64,000 nucleotides of DNA from Phoronis australis (GCA_002633005.1 NMRA01000142.1:478860-542859); one strand, 5' to 3'. Shown: positions 1 to 13,039, numbered from the stretch's first letter. A program made the numbers and translations. The notes: generated from the letters alone by a model not told the origin.

Positions 1-1901
1 GTTCCAAGTGTTCACGTACTTTCCAGTTTATATACAGAGGCATTTCATTGCTCAAACACTCAGTTGTACAACGGTGAAGGAAATGGACAAAATGTAATCC
101 AGATTATGAATATTTGAAATAGCCTGCAAGTATAGACCGTTGTCGAAGGTAGCATTGATGCCGACATCAAGTCCGAAGAAATACGCAGTGAATGGGTTTA
201 GTATTTTGTCAGGCGTTTCGATTACAAAATGGATTATTCACAAAAATGTGGAAAATTTTGCAATTTTTGCTGAGCAGGCTATGTACAAATGTTTATTTTC
301 AAACTGGAAATTGTTTCGTTTTGAATAATTGCTCAACAGACAAGAATGCTAGGTGCATACAAGTTGTAATTCAACACGCTAATGTGTGGTTTAATTAGAA
401 ATAACATACTATCATTGCTTGTAAATTGTATTGGCAATCGTACTGTAATCACGTGCTGCAGAAAACTTTCCACGGAGCAGAATACTAACCTGTTCTGCAA
501 CCAGTAGCAGGGTTCGCTAACCACCACTCATGCCGGTGTATTATTAAACAAATGTATTCGGTGAATTTTGCTCATTGCGCATTAAATACCATGAATTGAC
601 TCAGTTAATTAGATGAATAATTCATGAGCTACACAAAACTCATCCGATAGTCTCATTGGAAGAAGAACTCTAAGATCGAATGGCTCTTTAGAATTTGAAA
701 TGTCAAGGCAACTAAGTGAAAATGTATAGATTCATTGTTCATATATTGATTTTCAAAATGTAAAATTCATGTTGCTAAGAACTAAGTTGACGATTCCTGG
801 ATAGATTCCAATAACAGAGTGGTTTGTGGGGAGCCGATCAATACTTGAGATTGTGGTCTGTCGACGATAAACTAATAGATTTGAATTAACACGTAATCAT
901 TACCAATATACGCCACCAGTTGAAATTTACCCAACTTTCCTCTTTACTTGATTCAACAAAGTACTTCCTTTTTTGGGTTTCGAAAGTGTCATTTTGTAAA
1001 AAATCAATTGAGTACTATGTAATTTTAATCCTCCAGCCATTGAATTGGTGGTGCCGTGTTGGAGCAATCAATGAACGGCATGCATTCGTGAAAAAGGTAA
1101 ACAGACCATTGCATTAATATTTGCATTTAAAGTTGATGCACTATGATCATCTTTCCTATATTTAAACATTTTACGCCGGTTGTCAGGGGAATATCGTGTC
1201 GGTAATGGAGTCTTGGAACAAAAAACTATGCATATTTCATGAGAAATTGTCTCGTATATGAGAAATAACTGAATACACTCCACGTGTCACTTATCGTTCA
1301 ACTGCAGGAATAAAACGCGTTTCACACTTTTGAAACTTCTTACATTTTGGTCAAAGACGGGTAGACTGCATATTATTTGGTAGCTGTTATTTGGAATTCT
1401 GTGAAAAACAAGTTTTTAATTGAGATAGTTGAAACATGAACAACACGAAAAATCTCAAATGGTTTCAAAATCCAAACTTGACTCAAATTGCGAGGTGTGA
1501 TTTCGACTCTTTATCTTGCTGTCCGCTAATGAACAGAAACGGCTAACTCACGATTTTAACTCACTGAGCATGTACTTATGAAAAAAGGATGAAAAGGAAG
1601 TGATGTGGCCAACAGGTGGCGGGCCAGCTAGACTTACCGTAAATGTTTGCAACATATTTCCCGCTCCTTATTGAGAAAAAGGAAGTACCTAGTATCAAAC
1701 ATTTGTGAGTCTTTTATAGCAGAAATAGCTCAAACTTTTCAGACATAGCTTAAATTTTTAAGCATGGATCAAAATTTCCAAGCGTGGTGCAAAACTTGGT
1801 ACAGTACCATAGTTGAACTTAAACAGAACATTATATATTTTCTGTGATGAGAAAATAAATGATAAGAGTTTTGTTATCGCGAAAACCGGGTGATTGCTTA
1901 C
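1..1901. other. No supported gene
   Basis: AT-rich sequence. Around 60-240 several frames are open and the base composition is higher in GC, but no exon with convincing splice sites and family match was found. Downstream exons of the sushi gene could lie here or beyond the left edge. Confidence 0.5.
1600..1660. repeat. Short dispersed repeat (GTGATGTGGCCAACAGGTGGC)
   Basis: About 55 bp shared with 20602-20656: GTGATGTGGCCAACAGGTGG, then CTAGACTTA and AATGTTTG. The edge of an interspersed element. Confidence 0.5.
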
Positions 1902-2087
1902 GTTCACAAGTTGGCTTTTTCGTCCACGTTGGAATGGTGTCGTTCAAAGAACATATTACGACGTCATGTCCGGTCATGTTGTACCCTTTCTCGCAAGTAT
2001 ACTGAATGGTTTCGTTGTACGTTGTAGAAATTGGGGTGGTAACTATGACGGCGTTGGTCACATTGGGTGGGGCGAGGCAATCAACAG
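1902..2087 (-). CDS. Sushi (CCP) domain exon, partial gene
   Basis: One 186 nt exon, phase 1 at both ends, as is usual for CCP exons. It encodes a single domain of 61 residues: VDCLAPPNVTNA ... YNETIQYTCEKGYNMTG ... VICSLND ... PTWTKKPTC. The four Cys and the Trp before the last Cys are in place. Splice sites: TTTCAG before and GTAAGC after. It probably belongs with the sushi exon at 5299-5475, which would be upstream in the same transcript. CCP proteins are secreted or on the cell surface (complement, adhesion, selectin-like). The rest of the gene is not visible. Confidence 0.85.
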
Positions 2088-5000
2088 CTGAAAGTCACAA
2101 TGATAATAGCTATTGTAATGATATGTTAGGACGCCGACGATTGTCTGTGTGGCACTGTGAACACACACGAGTAGTGAGAGTAATAAATGTTATCACATTT
2201 AATCATAAAGCACCTTCAAGTATTATGGTTTTAGTTATGCAGTTCCATCACTATACACACAAGACAGGCGGAAGTTGAAACTTATGGTATTCGCATGCGC
2301 GAGACAGCTTCACTCAAAAGAAGTTGAATTACAAACGGTTTTACCATCGAAAGAACGCATTTCGTGGGTTCGGTTTGAAGTTATTAGCTTTAACCTGAGC
2401 TATAAAACAGTAAGTTTGTGGTATTTTTGTGATTTTATTACAAATAACAGATTGCTGATAAAGGCTGACAGGCTAAGCTAACGGAAATCGAGCAGTTGAC
2501 CTCTATCAGCTGTTTTGTTGCTAGGCGCCGTGAAAGCGTACGGACACGGGCAGCCGGCGCCAAAAAGCCAAAGGCTAATCTTCCCATTGTCTGTGAGAAA
2601 TGCGAAAAGCGGAACAAACTGGAGAAGTAACCGTTCTTGAGTTAACACTTGGGAATGAAATCGCTGCGAGCAGAGTTGTACATTTCCAGAATTGCTGAGC
2701 ATTAATTGGTAAACAGCTGAGTGGGTTTGTATTCCGCTCCCGTCTTCCAGAAATAACTTGACATTCATGCTGTTTTATTGAATTTAAGTAGAAATTTATT
2801 ACTGTCTTTGAAGAGCCTATGTGCGTTTGAAGTCTTGCTGAGTCTCATTTTTTAGTGGGCGGCATAAAACTCTATTTACTGAATGGACAGATTCGCTTTG
2901 AAAACCCGATCATGTGATAGTCTGTTACCTGGTGGTGCGTTATCGGACATGAGTGACGTAATTACGGCAAAGTACAGTATCTTTGATTACAGGCTAGGCA
3001 AAATGAGCTCACGAGTACGGCGGAAGTTGAAGGTAACTTGGTTCAACAGCAGGAGTTCACATAAGAAATTCGAAGTAAAGCTCCGGACAACTATTGAAGT
3101 GTTGTCCGAGATAGATTCGTGTAATTCTGTTCATCTCTTAGCCATTTTATGCATGTTTCATTGTCGCCAATTATGTCACTTTATAACCAAGGAAAATTTG
3201 TTTCGCTGCTATGGTAACTATAAGAAATTTCACACATGTTCTTGACTTGCAAATATCTAATCAAAGAACATTTTATAGCGGTAAATTGTTGATGTTTTCT
3301 GGAATTCCATGTAACTGATACATAATTCAACAGACGAGTCGATTGATGATTGACTACTAGAGAAATTCAGTAGTTGTTCATTCCGACGAGTGGATGAACA
3401 GTTGGTTGTATCAATAATTAACGCACGGTTTGCATTATGAACATTGTTTCCTGAAAAAAGCTCTCAGAGGTCTTATTCACAAATATAACGCGAAATCATT
3501 CTAGCAACAAATGTTGTCTTGGTTCGTTAATTATTGTACAAGAAACTCAGCACATGGTCCATCAGAAAGAAAAAAACGAGCATGTGAACCGACCGACAAA
3601 ATGATCAGTTAAAACTTGTACGTTTCAGTGCAGACGCTATCAAAGCTGCAAAGCCAATAGTAGATTCTGACAAAGAATTAGAAGCAATTAGCCACGGTAC
3701 TGTTTGCAACCTGTGACGTCACATCAAATTTACCGGAAGTTTCATTTTAGTCTATTTACCGGAAGTCGCATTTCTGTAAGTCCACGTATTCATTAAGTTG
3801 TTATTTGTACAAAATTCAGCTGTGACAATATGATTACCGCTCCGGAAATTGCCGGCAGTTAACGATTAGCGGGTTTTACAACGACTAATGCTAGAATGGC
3901 TGAATAGACACCAATGTACAAATGCAACTAGCCTTCTATTTTCTTGCAGATTTCTTTACCGTGAGGAAAGGGCTATTTACAAACATGAAAACCACCATGA
4001 AGGGCTTTCCTTAAACGAGTGGCGAATCTCGTATGTTGATAAACGGTCGAAATCAAAATTAGACATCCGGTTTTTGTCGACTTAGAAACTTTATTTCAAA
4101 AAGTAAAAATGAGCATTCTCATTTTTTAAGTGAGAATGACGTGGGCCGTGGTCAGATTCCATTTGTTTTTGTCGGATGGTGGACATTATATCTGTCATCC
4201 AAGTGAATAACTAAATGTGAAAACTATAAATCATGAAACCTCAGGAAAGTTACTGATTGAAATATTTTCCCATGCTGCTGAGTCGTCTAGCGCCTTCTCC
4301 TGAGGGTTGATGACTGACCAGTTTCCGCAAAAAAATGCGTCGCCTTCTACCGGTGAATTTCCCCGGGAAAATGTTTCATTAAGTTTTCAGAAGTTTTGTT
4401 ATCTTAAATTCCCCATACATGTGTTATTGGCTTTTATGCAGACAAACTGAAATGTTATACTATTTTTATATTGACATTTTACAGTTTAAAGGGACACAGT
4501 CGGCCTATTGGCTAAAAGCGTTTTTATGGATTGTCATGGTTGGGTATGGAATACTTCTCAGCTCAAGTTTTAACCAAAGCTATTGGCAAAGCACCAAAAT
4601 CCATTGTGTTTTTTGTGATTTTATTGCATTTAGTCTTTCTAAGCCGGCCGGCGACCTTATTGGTTACGGCCGCACTTGGCTACTTGCTGAACTGGTGTTT
4701 AGGTCGTCGGACTGCGACCGCTGACTATTGTAGATCTTAGAGTAAGCTTCTCCTGGGACTGACGGAGCTGAAGTACACGCCATTGCCGCCGATAACGTCC
4801 CTTAAAACTGTCCAAAATGTATCATGGAACGTGGACGGCATTCAATTTGGCACTGTGAATTTTTTTTCTTTTTTGTTCATTTTCAAGTTTTGTATGGTAT
4901 GGTCGTGTCATAGGAGAAATGTTCGAAGGATGTAAACTCCTTCAATGTATAAATTTCAGGCTGTTGTGCAAGAAGGGCACATCAGACAGTCAGTCGGGTT

Positions 5001-5298
5001 CCTCGCTGTCCACAGCGACACCCAGTGGCCAACAAGAAATTAGACATGACACTTGCAGATAAACAGTAGGCATTTTATGTATTTGTTCTGTAAAAATAGT
5101 TGGTCCAAGGACGTCAGAAAGCGTTTACAATGTAAAACACTTCGTGTCTATTTGAGAAATAATTTTTCAATTCTAAGCACACGTAATCTGCGTTTCTCCT
5201 TAATTCATTCAGCCTCGATCGGGCTAGACTATTACACGTAGATATAAAATGTACTATCTATACATTTATTTGCCATGATTTTAGCTGCCTGAACTTAC
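2088..5298. other. Intron or spacer between sushi exons
   Basis: No further CCP exon seen. GC-richer patches occur near 2500-2750 and 4484-4740; the latter starts TTTAAAGGGACACAGTCGG, which has the look of a repeat end. Short open frames only. Confidence 0.5.
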
Positions 5299-5475
5299 GC
5301 TGGCAACTTATGACGTCATCCGTCCAATTGCCACTGCTCTCACAGAACAGAGTGCCATTTCCAACTAGTCGGTGACCGGCCTCCGAACATGTGTACGTCA
5401 CGTTTGCTCCGAACGTTGTGTTCGTGTAGGCTTTCGTTGTGCCATTGATTTGCGGAGGTTCATAACAGTCGACAG
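5299..5475 (-). CDS. Sushi (CCP) domain exon, partial gene
   Basis: A 177 nt phase 1-1 exon giving one CCP domain: VDCYEPPQINGTTKA ... FGANVTYTCSEAGHRLVG ... LFCESSGNWTDDVISC. Four Cys and the conserved Trp are present. Acceptor TTTTTCAG, donor GTAAGT. Several N-glycosylation sequons (NGT, NTT, NVT, NWT) fit an extracellular protein. It would splice to the exon at 1902-2087 in phase. The start and the remaining domains are not found here. Confidence 0.87.
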
Positions 5476-5879
5476 CTGAAAAACACACATCTGATATTCA
5501 CTGGCTGATCTTAACTTCAGATTTTCAGCAATGAAATCAACAAAAGTGTTTATAGATTTAAAAAGTTTAGAAAGACAAGACAGGATGGAGTAGAAGAAAG
5601 ATCAAACATCTCTCGCCCACGTGTCCAAACACACACTTCACATCAAACATTTCGCATCAACAAACAGATTCGCACAACGATGCACAAACTATCATTCAAA
5701 TCACACAAACGAGCGGTGATGCGACGCCGGTGATTTCCCTGAAAAATACAAACAATACAACTTGGCATTAACACAAGAGCCGACAGCGAAGATACGAATA
5801 ATGAGTAAATTTCTAAAATAAATTAAAAAGTTCTTACCTGTCACCACAACTGTCTAAATTTTTACCTATTCCTAAATTT

Positions 5880-6076
5880 AATCTTCATTGAAAGATCTCT
5901 CGTGTTCCTGTAATGTTCGACCGAGTGAAGCTGCATCCGTTTCGATCGGCATTGACGTTGACGACGACGTATTTGTTGGCTTCGACCGCCGTAAAGCTGT
6001 AAGATGTCTATGGCTGCATCCGTTTTGGTCGGCATTGACGATGACGAAGGACGACGTATTTGCTGGCAACGCCATG
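5880..6076 (-). CDS. Possible terminal exon of unknown minus-strand gene
   Basis: After a good 3' splice site (GTTTTCAG at about 6077) the minus strand stays open for about 195 nt to a TAA at about 5880. It encodes a Ser/Thr-rich tail beginning MALPANTSSFVIVNADQN and ending ERSFNED. The DNA contains an imperfect tandem duplication of about 80 bp (unit CTGCATCCGTTT...GACGACGTATTTG on the plus strand) and is also open on the plus strand. It may be a real tail exon or just a duplicated GC-richer stretch. No family recognised. Confidence 0.2.
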
Positions 6077-7969
6077 TCTGAAAACAAACGTAGCTTCGTA
6101 ATCATTTTCAAGAGTTGTTGCTGCACTACAGTTTTGGACTCACAGAAGATCTTAAGTGCGTCCCAGCCACTGCTGTTTTCGGAAACAAGCAATGGTCAAA
6201 TTTTTATAGTTATTGAAAAAAGTAGTATTATTTTTATGTATGAATTTTTTCTTGGCGTTGTCTCACGTGCTCACAGTGCATTCCGTTAATTCTACTTTTG
6301 TTCAAAATTTAATAATATTATGTGATGTGCAAAGCTAAAATCGAACATTCATTATATGCCCAAAATATGATGTTGGTGATTCTAACTTCAAATACCAATT
6401 TTTAATTCAAACCTATTCTTAATTCGCTTCCGCATTTGCTGTTTTTCGATTGAAAGTTTTAAAATCCGATATTTAATTAATGCCGCTTATCAATCACGGC
6501 ACATTCCAATAATTCGTGAAGTCTGAGAACCAAAAAATTGAAAATTAAATTTTGAGCGAACCCCGAAATTTCAATCTAAGTTTGCACATTGCGAATAAAA
6601 TTTTGAACAAAAATAGGGGTTTTGGTTCAACTTTTGTTTTGCATATTGAAAATCGCATTAGTAGACGGTGCAAACAACTGTCTTGATTTCTGTAAGAGTT
6701 ACTTTGTAACTTTGGTTCAATAGTTCGAAATGGCGCCTCCGCCACAGTACATTGAATTGTGAATAATCGAAAACTGGTCATTTTGTCATCCGTTGTACCG
6801 GCGTGAAGAGGTATGTTAATTTACCTAAAGTAGTTGGCCTGTGCAAAAATGGTCAACGGTTTAGCATTTTTGAACCAATGTTCTCAGCAAGGAAAAAACA
6901 CCACATTTTGGCAATAAGATAATAAGAAATTAATCCTAAGATAAAAGTAAACTATTTTGGTTGTGAACTTGTTTGACGGCCATTTCTTTCCATCCCTTAT
7001 TTGGTGTAAGAGTTAAAACAATTTTCATGGTTTAAGTTATTAAAAATGAATTGCAGAACATGACTGCCTTCAAAATGAAGTTCATCGATCAGGAATTGGT
7101 AAAATGTCGTAAATGCAGCAGTCTTGTTTTCAACATGCATATTTTTGAGCGACAGAAGGTTCGAGGAATTTTAAAATTCTTCACATGGAAATTACTCTTA
7201 CCTTCGACAACCGCGCCAAACCACTGTCTGCAAAATTACGATCCGCTTGTGCCATTTATAGACCGAACGATCGGTCTGACGATCGTCACCCAATCAGATT
7301 TGTCTGTGAACATCACGTGGGTACCCACGCCTCTGCGACTTGCGCAAATACGGATACACCTGTCCTAGAAATTACGAAGTCAACAGAATTTCTATAGATG
7401 TGATATAAAATATTGAACATAAGAGCTGGCCGTTTTCAATAGGACGCATTAGCGTGATGTCTTCATTTGTATTAAAATTTCTACCACGAATCGATAATGC
7501 ATAACCTTTTACAATTCAAAACTGATGAATCAATTTATTTGCTCGACTTGGTTCTAAATTGCGTACTTGCCGTAGACGTTTTCCATTACAATCAAGCAAT
7601 TTCACGCAGCTGAATAACTCACTATCACTTATTGTACTCAATTTACATTGATGCAATTAGCTAAAAGTATTGGATACGAAAGTCAAATCAAATTTTCATA
7701 CGCACAATACAATGGGAATGCTAAATAATAAACAAGCCGAGCGCAAACACACTCATTTCCTTTATGTGAATTGATGAACAACGGAGCCAAAGCGTCGCAT
7801 TGGAAGTTTTTTTCTGTTTTAGTTGTTTCACGCCGCTATGGATAAATTAGTAGATTTGGGAATATTTGCAAACAATTCACGACATTAAAATGTCATCAGC
7901 AGTTACACTGCCAAGGCAATTTAGGACCCAATAAAAATGGTCAAATTTGGCTAACTTCGGAACATCATC

Positions 7970-8125
7970 AGTGGCGGATTTAGAGGGGGGCGAAGGGGAC
8001 CATGGTCCCTCTAAAATTCTTCCAGATTCCACTTGGCAGTTTGGGGGTGCGAATGTCTGACGGGCAAAATCCTGGCTAATACTCTGCCCTGCCACCCCAA
8101 CTCAAAATTCTGGATCCACCCTTGA
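7970..8125. repeat. Dispersed repeat ending in GGCGGATTTAGAGGGGGG
   Basis: Matches 15336-15500 over ~150 bp (GG-GGATTT-G-GGGGGC, CCCTCTAAAATT, ATTTGGCAGTTTG-GG-TGC, GGGTAAAATCCTG-GTAATACTCTG-CCTGCC). A related end occurs at 12448-12600. Inverted ends (GGCGGATTTAG / CTGGATCCACC). No gene. Confidence 0.6.
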
Positions 8126-8221
8126 TCATATCTCAAAATGGCTGATTGGACTCTTAGGAACCTTTCATATAACATGCTTTATACCACAATATTAGCGTCA
8201 AATGGCAGATACAACAGTGTA

Positions 8222-8347
8222 ATAACCCATAAAGGTATCTCACTAGTGAGATAACGTTTTGGCGGGAAACCGAGTACGGAGTCGAACCCGGGACCCTGGA
8301 ATTGCTGGTCGCCGACTTTACCATTAGACCATGCAGCGACTGACGTC
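8222..8347 (-). mobile_element. tRNA-derived SINE or tRNA pseudogene
   Basis: The minus strand has a Pol III A box (TGGTCTAATGG, at 8321-8331) and B box (GGGTTCGACTC, at 8279-8289) with tRNA-like spacing. The acceptor ends do not pair and no good anticodon stem forms, and unrelated sequence follows. This fits the head of a tRNA-derived SINE; a decayed tRNA copy is the alternative. Confidence 0.6.
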
Positions 8348-8880
8348 ATCAAGAGTGAAAGTAGAATACTTAAATGAGCACGCGCAATAATCGCACGTTC
8401 AACAAACCGCATTGTACTGTACTTATACGCTCCGAAAAATAAGACACATAATTTCCATAAAAATGATATCTTAATTCAGTGAAATTTTTCTCTCATGTCC
8501 TCTTACTTGTAAATCACCGATCTCCAGTTTGAATGCGGGTATCGTGTCATCAGGATCTTTGACTTGAGAATTATATTCAGTTACCAGTGGTAACCTACTT
8601 TAGCAGACGATAATTTCCTGGTCGAAGCTTAGCGTGTAAAAAACGTGTTTTAAGCTATAATAGTTGCTTAACCTTAATTTAGAGATTCACTTCATTTCTA
8701 TTTTATTTAAATTTCCAATTGGTTTTGGGTATAAGTATTATTTGACAAAAATAGCTCGGCTTTTCTTAAAAGGTCACGACCTCCGACCCCGGGCCTCTGA
8801 CATAGAAAGTAGTTACAAAGCCGAGGCGAGTCGAGAAAGCTAGATCGATTCATTGCAATGTTTCTCGTTTAGTATGTGGT

Positions 8881-9055
8881 ATAAATAGATTATTACATGT
8901 TCTCAGTCGTTATCCCCCGTTATCTAGAGCCCTCGTGGATTTTGTAGAATTATCACCCTCGGGGCTAACGCCCCTCGGGCGATAATTCTCCAAAATCCCC
9001 TCGGGCTCTAGATAACGGGGGATAACGACTTCGCCATGTAATAATCTATATTTAT
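8881..9055. mobile_element. Foldback MITE-like element, ~80 bp arms
   Basis: Near-perfect palindrome: ATAAATAGATTATTACATG ... GTTATCCCCCGTTATCTAGAGCCC ... then the inverse to CATGTAATAATCTATATTTAT. The centre is CCCTCGGGGCTAACGCCCCTCGGG. RNA from it would form one long hairpin. No protein coded. Confidence 0.8.
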
Positions 9056-12000
9056 GCTCTGTTTTCAAAAAGCGCTGTAAGGAATCGATTATAAAACTTG
9101 ACACTTTTTCACGAGAAACTATTAAAATATGGCTTTTGCGATTTTCATTGTAAATCTTTTAAGTTGCATAAAACGAAAACGAAATGATAATTTAGAGAAC
9201 TGTAACGACGTGTTTCATATCCCACCTTGAACATTTACATCAAATAAAATTTGATAATTTTATTGATACCGTAGTTTTGTTATCAATGAACGTTTTTTTG
9301 TTGAAGCAATGGTTACGTGACCTCATTTATTTAATAACAGATTGATATAAAGTAAAAAATTCAAATTACTACTTTCAGAAAATATCTACTTTTACTGAAT
9401 TAAAATCTAAAGTTTTCAAGAATTTTTTTCAAGTGCACAGTTGTAGATAAGGCGTTAAGTCCCTGTATAATCACAATTTCCAAAATTTCTCTTTGAATTC
9501 AGGTACATGTACGTATTGGCTAAAAATTGAAGTCGTATTCACAGCGAAGGTAACGACGCAGGAAGCACAACTTAAATCGATTTTTCTTAAACCCAGTCCG
9601 GCCATGCGATATCTTGTGCAAATATTTTGCGTGCATTACAAGGCTTTGTACACCGGCAAACTTTCTGTCGTATACATATTGACTTATTTAGTGAAGTTAA
9701 TTAAACGAGACGGTGTGATAAACTGCAGTAGTAAGTTCTTCACGGAGCGAAATTTAAAGTGTCTCCGTACAATTTTGATCCGGCGCTGGTGAGTTGGCTA
9801 CTACTACTTAGTAGAAAATATTGTGCGGCATACTCTAGAAAAAATTACAGTTGTTTGGATGACATGAGAACTCACGTAATCGCTTCATATCAAGTGAGCT
9901 CTGTCTCGATCTTACTTCGAAGGGGACAGCTGCAAAATTAGGATACCCACCCATTTAGAGAGCGGACTCGAAGAAGAAGCACTCATTTGTAGGGAGGGAG
10001 CTTCAGTGAAAAAAATCACCCTTGTGTAGGGGTTGGAATTAACATTAATTTTTCACAGACCTTTATTAGCTTTCGGTACAGATTTTTTTACAGCTGCAAT
10101 TACCATTTCCTTCGATTCTTACTTACAACAAATCATGAAGCATACGAACAAATTGGTCTCCAATTTTTCATTGCTATGTTGCACATCACTGGGAATTGAT
10201 TTTCATAAAGGGAACTGAAAGGACAGGAAGCAGACCGTTGTGAAGCATTTGCCTTTCATACACTCATTTTTATTTGCCAATGTCCCGAATGACCAGCTTG
10301 GTGAAAAGCTGGAACATCAGTCTGTATAATTGATTTTCCTGGTTTAGACCTAGTGACTAAGAATAATTCCACTTTTGAAGAACATCAATGGAGTTCAACA
10401 TGTGTATACCTTATGCATCTGTTATTGTATGCATAAACATCATGTGGGCCATGATAACGGAATCAGTACTGAAATGTCAGTCGATGGCAAACTAAGCTTT
10501 CTACCAATTCGATCATACCATTTTAATTTTGAATCCCTTAAGGATTCTGAAACACCCAGTTGATAAAAAACCATGGAGTAGTTCGGTGATCTTCACGGCC
10601 ATCGGAAATGACGGATTTTTTTAAATAACGGTTGTCTTGGGAAAATTTGACTTTTAAAAAAGTACACTTCCGACGTGTCTACTTTTCGCAGAATTTCAAT
10701 CATAATTCATAGCCCATTGAACCAGTGCCGTATGTATTAAGCTAAATAATCTACAATTTAAAGACCCCCTCACCTAACGGGCCCCTCGGGGGGACACTCT
10801 ACTGTGCACCTCGAAAGCCTTACATCGCTCGGAAATGGGGATAAAAACACGTGGCAACGACTAACGGAGTGGGTAATCTCGGAGAAACTCCGTGTATGCA
10901 TGTGAGTTCGCGTGTGGAAAGTGAGTGCTATACTTACACAACTTTCACCAATTGAAAAATCCTGTACGCTGAGAACTGAAAATCTGATTAAAGGTAGTAC
11001 ACAACACTGCATCGGTATGTTACACACGTTTCCCCTCCAACACCCGTGTGTTTGTCTACCGTAGACAAACATTCAGAGTGTGACTCCGTCATTCAGTAGG
11101 CTCATTTCCTTTACTTTACGAAAACTGCACTAATTACCGTACCAAACACCCTTAACTTACCTTGGTCCCAAGATGCTCTCATACACTAGATATCATCTTC
11201 GCAACAGCTGGTAAAATCAAAAGCATCGTTATTGTCGACTTCAGTGAAATCCGGGTGTCTCTTAGCGCGACCCTTTTGTCTCTTATGAGTATACAACGGC
11301 ATTAGTCGTCAACGCATGAAATATTCATTTGCATGCCGTCACGTGCTAACAACAGCAACAACAACTGGACGAGGGTCAATCCGGACAACTCAGTAAGCCG
11401 GAATAAGACCTTGTTACACTCAAAAAGTTTTCGCAAAACGAAACTGACTCCACAAGAATGTTATTGTTCTTGCATGCTTTGCTCCAGCTGTCCGATACTG
11501 ACGTTGAGACCGCAGCTCTTAAATGTGCATTAAATGAAAAAGGAAATTTGGAAAACGTTTTAAATAAAGAGTCCTCCTTGAATATCCATGGGAAATGAAA
11601 TTTGGCCATGCTGATAATACTTTACTTTTTCCGAAACATTGTTTTGTTTTGCTAAATTTTAGAAAAAGAAAACATGGTCAACATAAAACAGATTTGTATT
11701 AAGTAGAAAATTGGATTCTATAATATTCTACTTTCAGAAAATATATACTTTTTATGAGTATATTTATGGAATTTTGTAGATAATTTTACTAAAAGCACAT
11801 GCTTAGTGGTGATGGTTATTCATTAGAAATTACCAAAGTAGTATGTACTAAGTTAATAAGTGTTCGATCATAGTTGCGAATGACCTCGTGACGAGAAGTC
11901 CCGTTTACACTACAAAAGTTGACACGGATCAGCTGACACGGAACGAGATGATGGGGTACAGGTATAATGTGTAAACGGAAATGCCACGGAGCAAATTGAC

Positions 12001-12447
12001 ACCACGGTGACAACTCTAAAGTTGCTCCCGACCATCTTGCTGTGTGTCAATGCCTATGACAAACTGCATGGAATGGATCATCTCTATTGCTCATGCACAA
12101 AAGCGCACTTGTATATCCAGGTCATCAATTTGCTATTCAGTGCCTTGTCTTTTAACTCTACCCTGACGAAAGCGTTAAAAGGTCTGATCAAAAATGTCAT
12201 TGAAGCAAAGATCATGCAATAGGCCTATGTCACAAATTACTTACACTTGGGGAAATTAGAATCCGTAACAACAACAACTTGAAGGTCATTATTCATTCTG
12301 CTCAGCTTGACAATATCATAGGTCATACACGGTCCATCAGTTATATTGCGAATCAGTAGAGGCCGAGGGTTATTGATTAACTTGAGGCAATAAAGTGTGC
12401 GCTAAATTTGAATTCCACCGGCAAGCTTTGCTGCAGCCTGACCATAG

Positions 12448-12600
12448 GCGGATCCAAGGGGGGAGTCAAAGAGGGTTAGGACCCCCTTTTCTCTTCATTT
12501 TAGTGATTTCAAATCTAGAATTTTCAAATTGTTGACTTGTACCCCACTTTTTACTTGACTCCGACCCCCCTTTACTGAAAATCGTGGATCCGCTCCGGCC
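12448..12600. repeat. Related repeat with GCGGATCC inverted ends
   Basis: GGCGGATCCAAGGGGGGAGTC at left, GACCCCCCTTTACTGAAAATCGTGGATCCGC at right: inverted ends around an AT-rich centre. Non-coding. Confidence 0.5.
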
Positions 12601-12886
12601 ATGATGTTAACAAAGATTGTTTACGGAACTTTATTTCAAATTTAATTAACAGTAATGAATGCCCATTAATCCCTCTAGAGTTAAAACCGATGTAAAACGC
12701 TAATTCCGACGCTAACTCATTAAAAAAATTTATGGCATCGGCTTTCGGAACCGACCACTTGGAGGTATGTAGTTCTCACTTATGTGCTTTACAGGCCGCC
12801 AATAGGTGTCAGTAAACCTCACTCTCGCAACCGGAAACGCTAACTTACAATTACATGTGGACAACTGAAACTTGAAGTTCCTCGCG

Positions 12887-13004
12887 ATGATTCGTATGCA
12901 ACCAAAAGATGGCAAAGAGGCCGAGTTGGAGAAGGAAATGGCACGTAGAAGTACCAAACAGAACATGTTAGCTTTTGCCGTCGTCGTGGCCATCATACGA
13001 GCAG
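12887..13004 (+). CDS. Possible TOMM5 first exon (partial)
   Basis: A plus-strand first exon of 39 codons plus one base, donor G|GTAAAC. It begins MIRMQPKDGKEAELEKEMAR and ends LAFAVVVAIIRA. A short charged N-terminus followed by one membrane helix and Arg resembles TOMM5, the ~50-residue subunit of the mitochondrial outer-membrane import pore: similar MxR start, PK-D-E, K/E-M-R, and the helix ending in -LLRV/-IIRA. TOMM5 would need about 12 more residues from a next exon. I do not see that exon; it could lie in the gap at 13599-14071. The identity is tentative; a different small membrane protein is possible. Confidence 0.42.
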
Positions 13005-13039
13005 GTAAACCAATCTACTTCAGTGTTTCCCGAAGTAAG

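Larger units (their letters stand above)
6300..12886. other. Mostly non-coding; repeats only
   Basis: Contains the repeat at 7970, the SINE head at 8222-8347, the foldback at 8881-9055 and the GCGGATCC repeat at 12448. A short frame at 11337 (MPSRANNSNNNWTRVNPDNS followed by GTAAGC) could be a first exon but has no family or partner. Confidence 0.5.

Noticed and set aside
60-240. Minus-strand frame with FFGLDVGINATFDNGLYLQ
   Set aside because: No start, no clear splice site and other frames are open too; no family could be named.
2510-2640. Plus-strand frame with VCEKCEK resembling the start of CRIPT
   Set aside because: Only seven residues match; the sequence then diverges to a stop within a few codons and there is no ATG at the CRIPT start position.
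5888-6289. 133-codon plus-strand open frame
   Set aside because: It spans a short tandem duplication and ends in AT-rich sequence; the minus strand is equally open, so there is no reason to prefer it.
8270-8345. Functional tRNA gene on the minus strand
   Set aside because: A and B boxes are present but acceptor ends do not pair and there is no good anticodon arm; called SINE or pseudogene.
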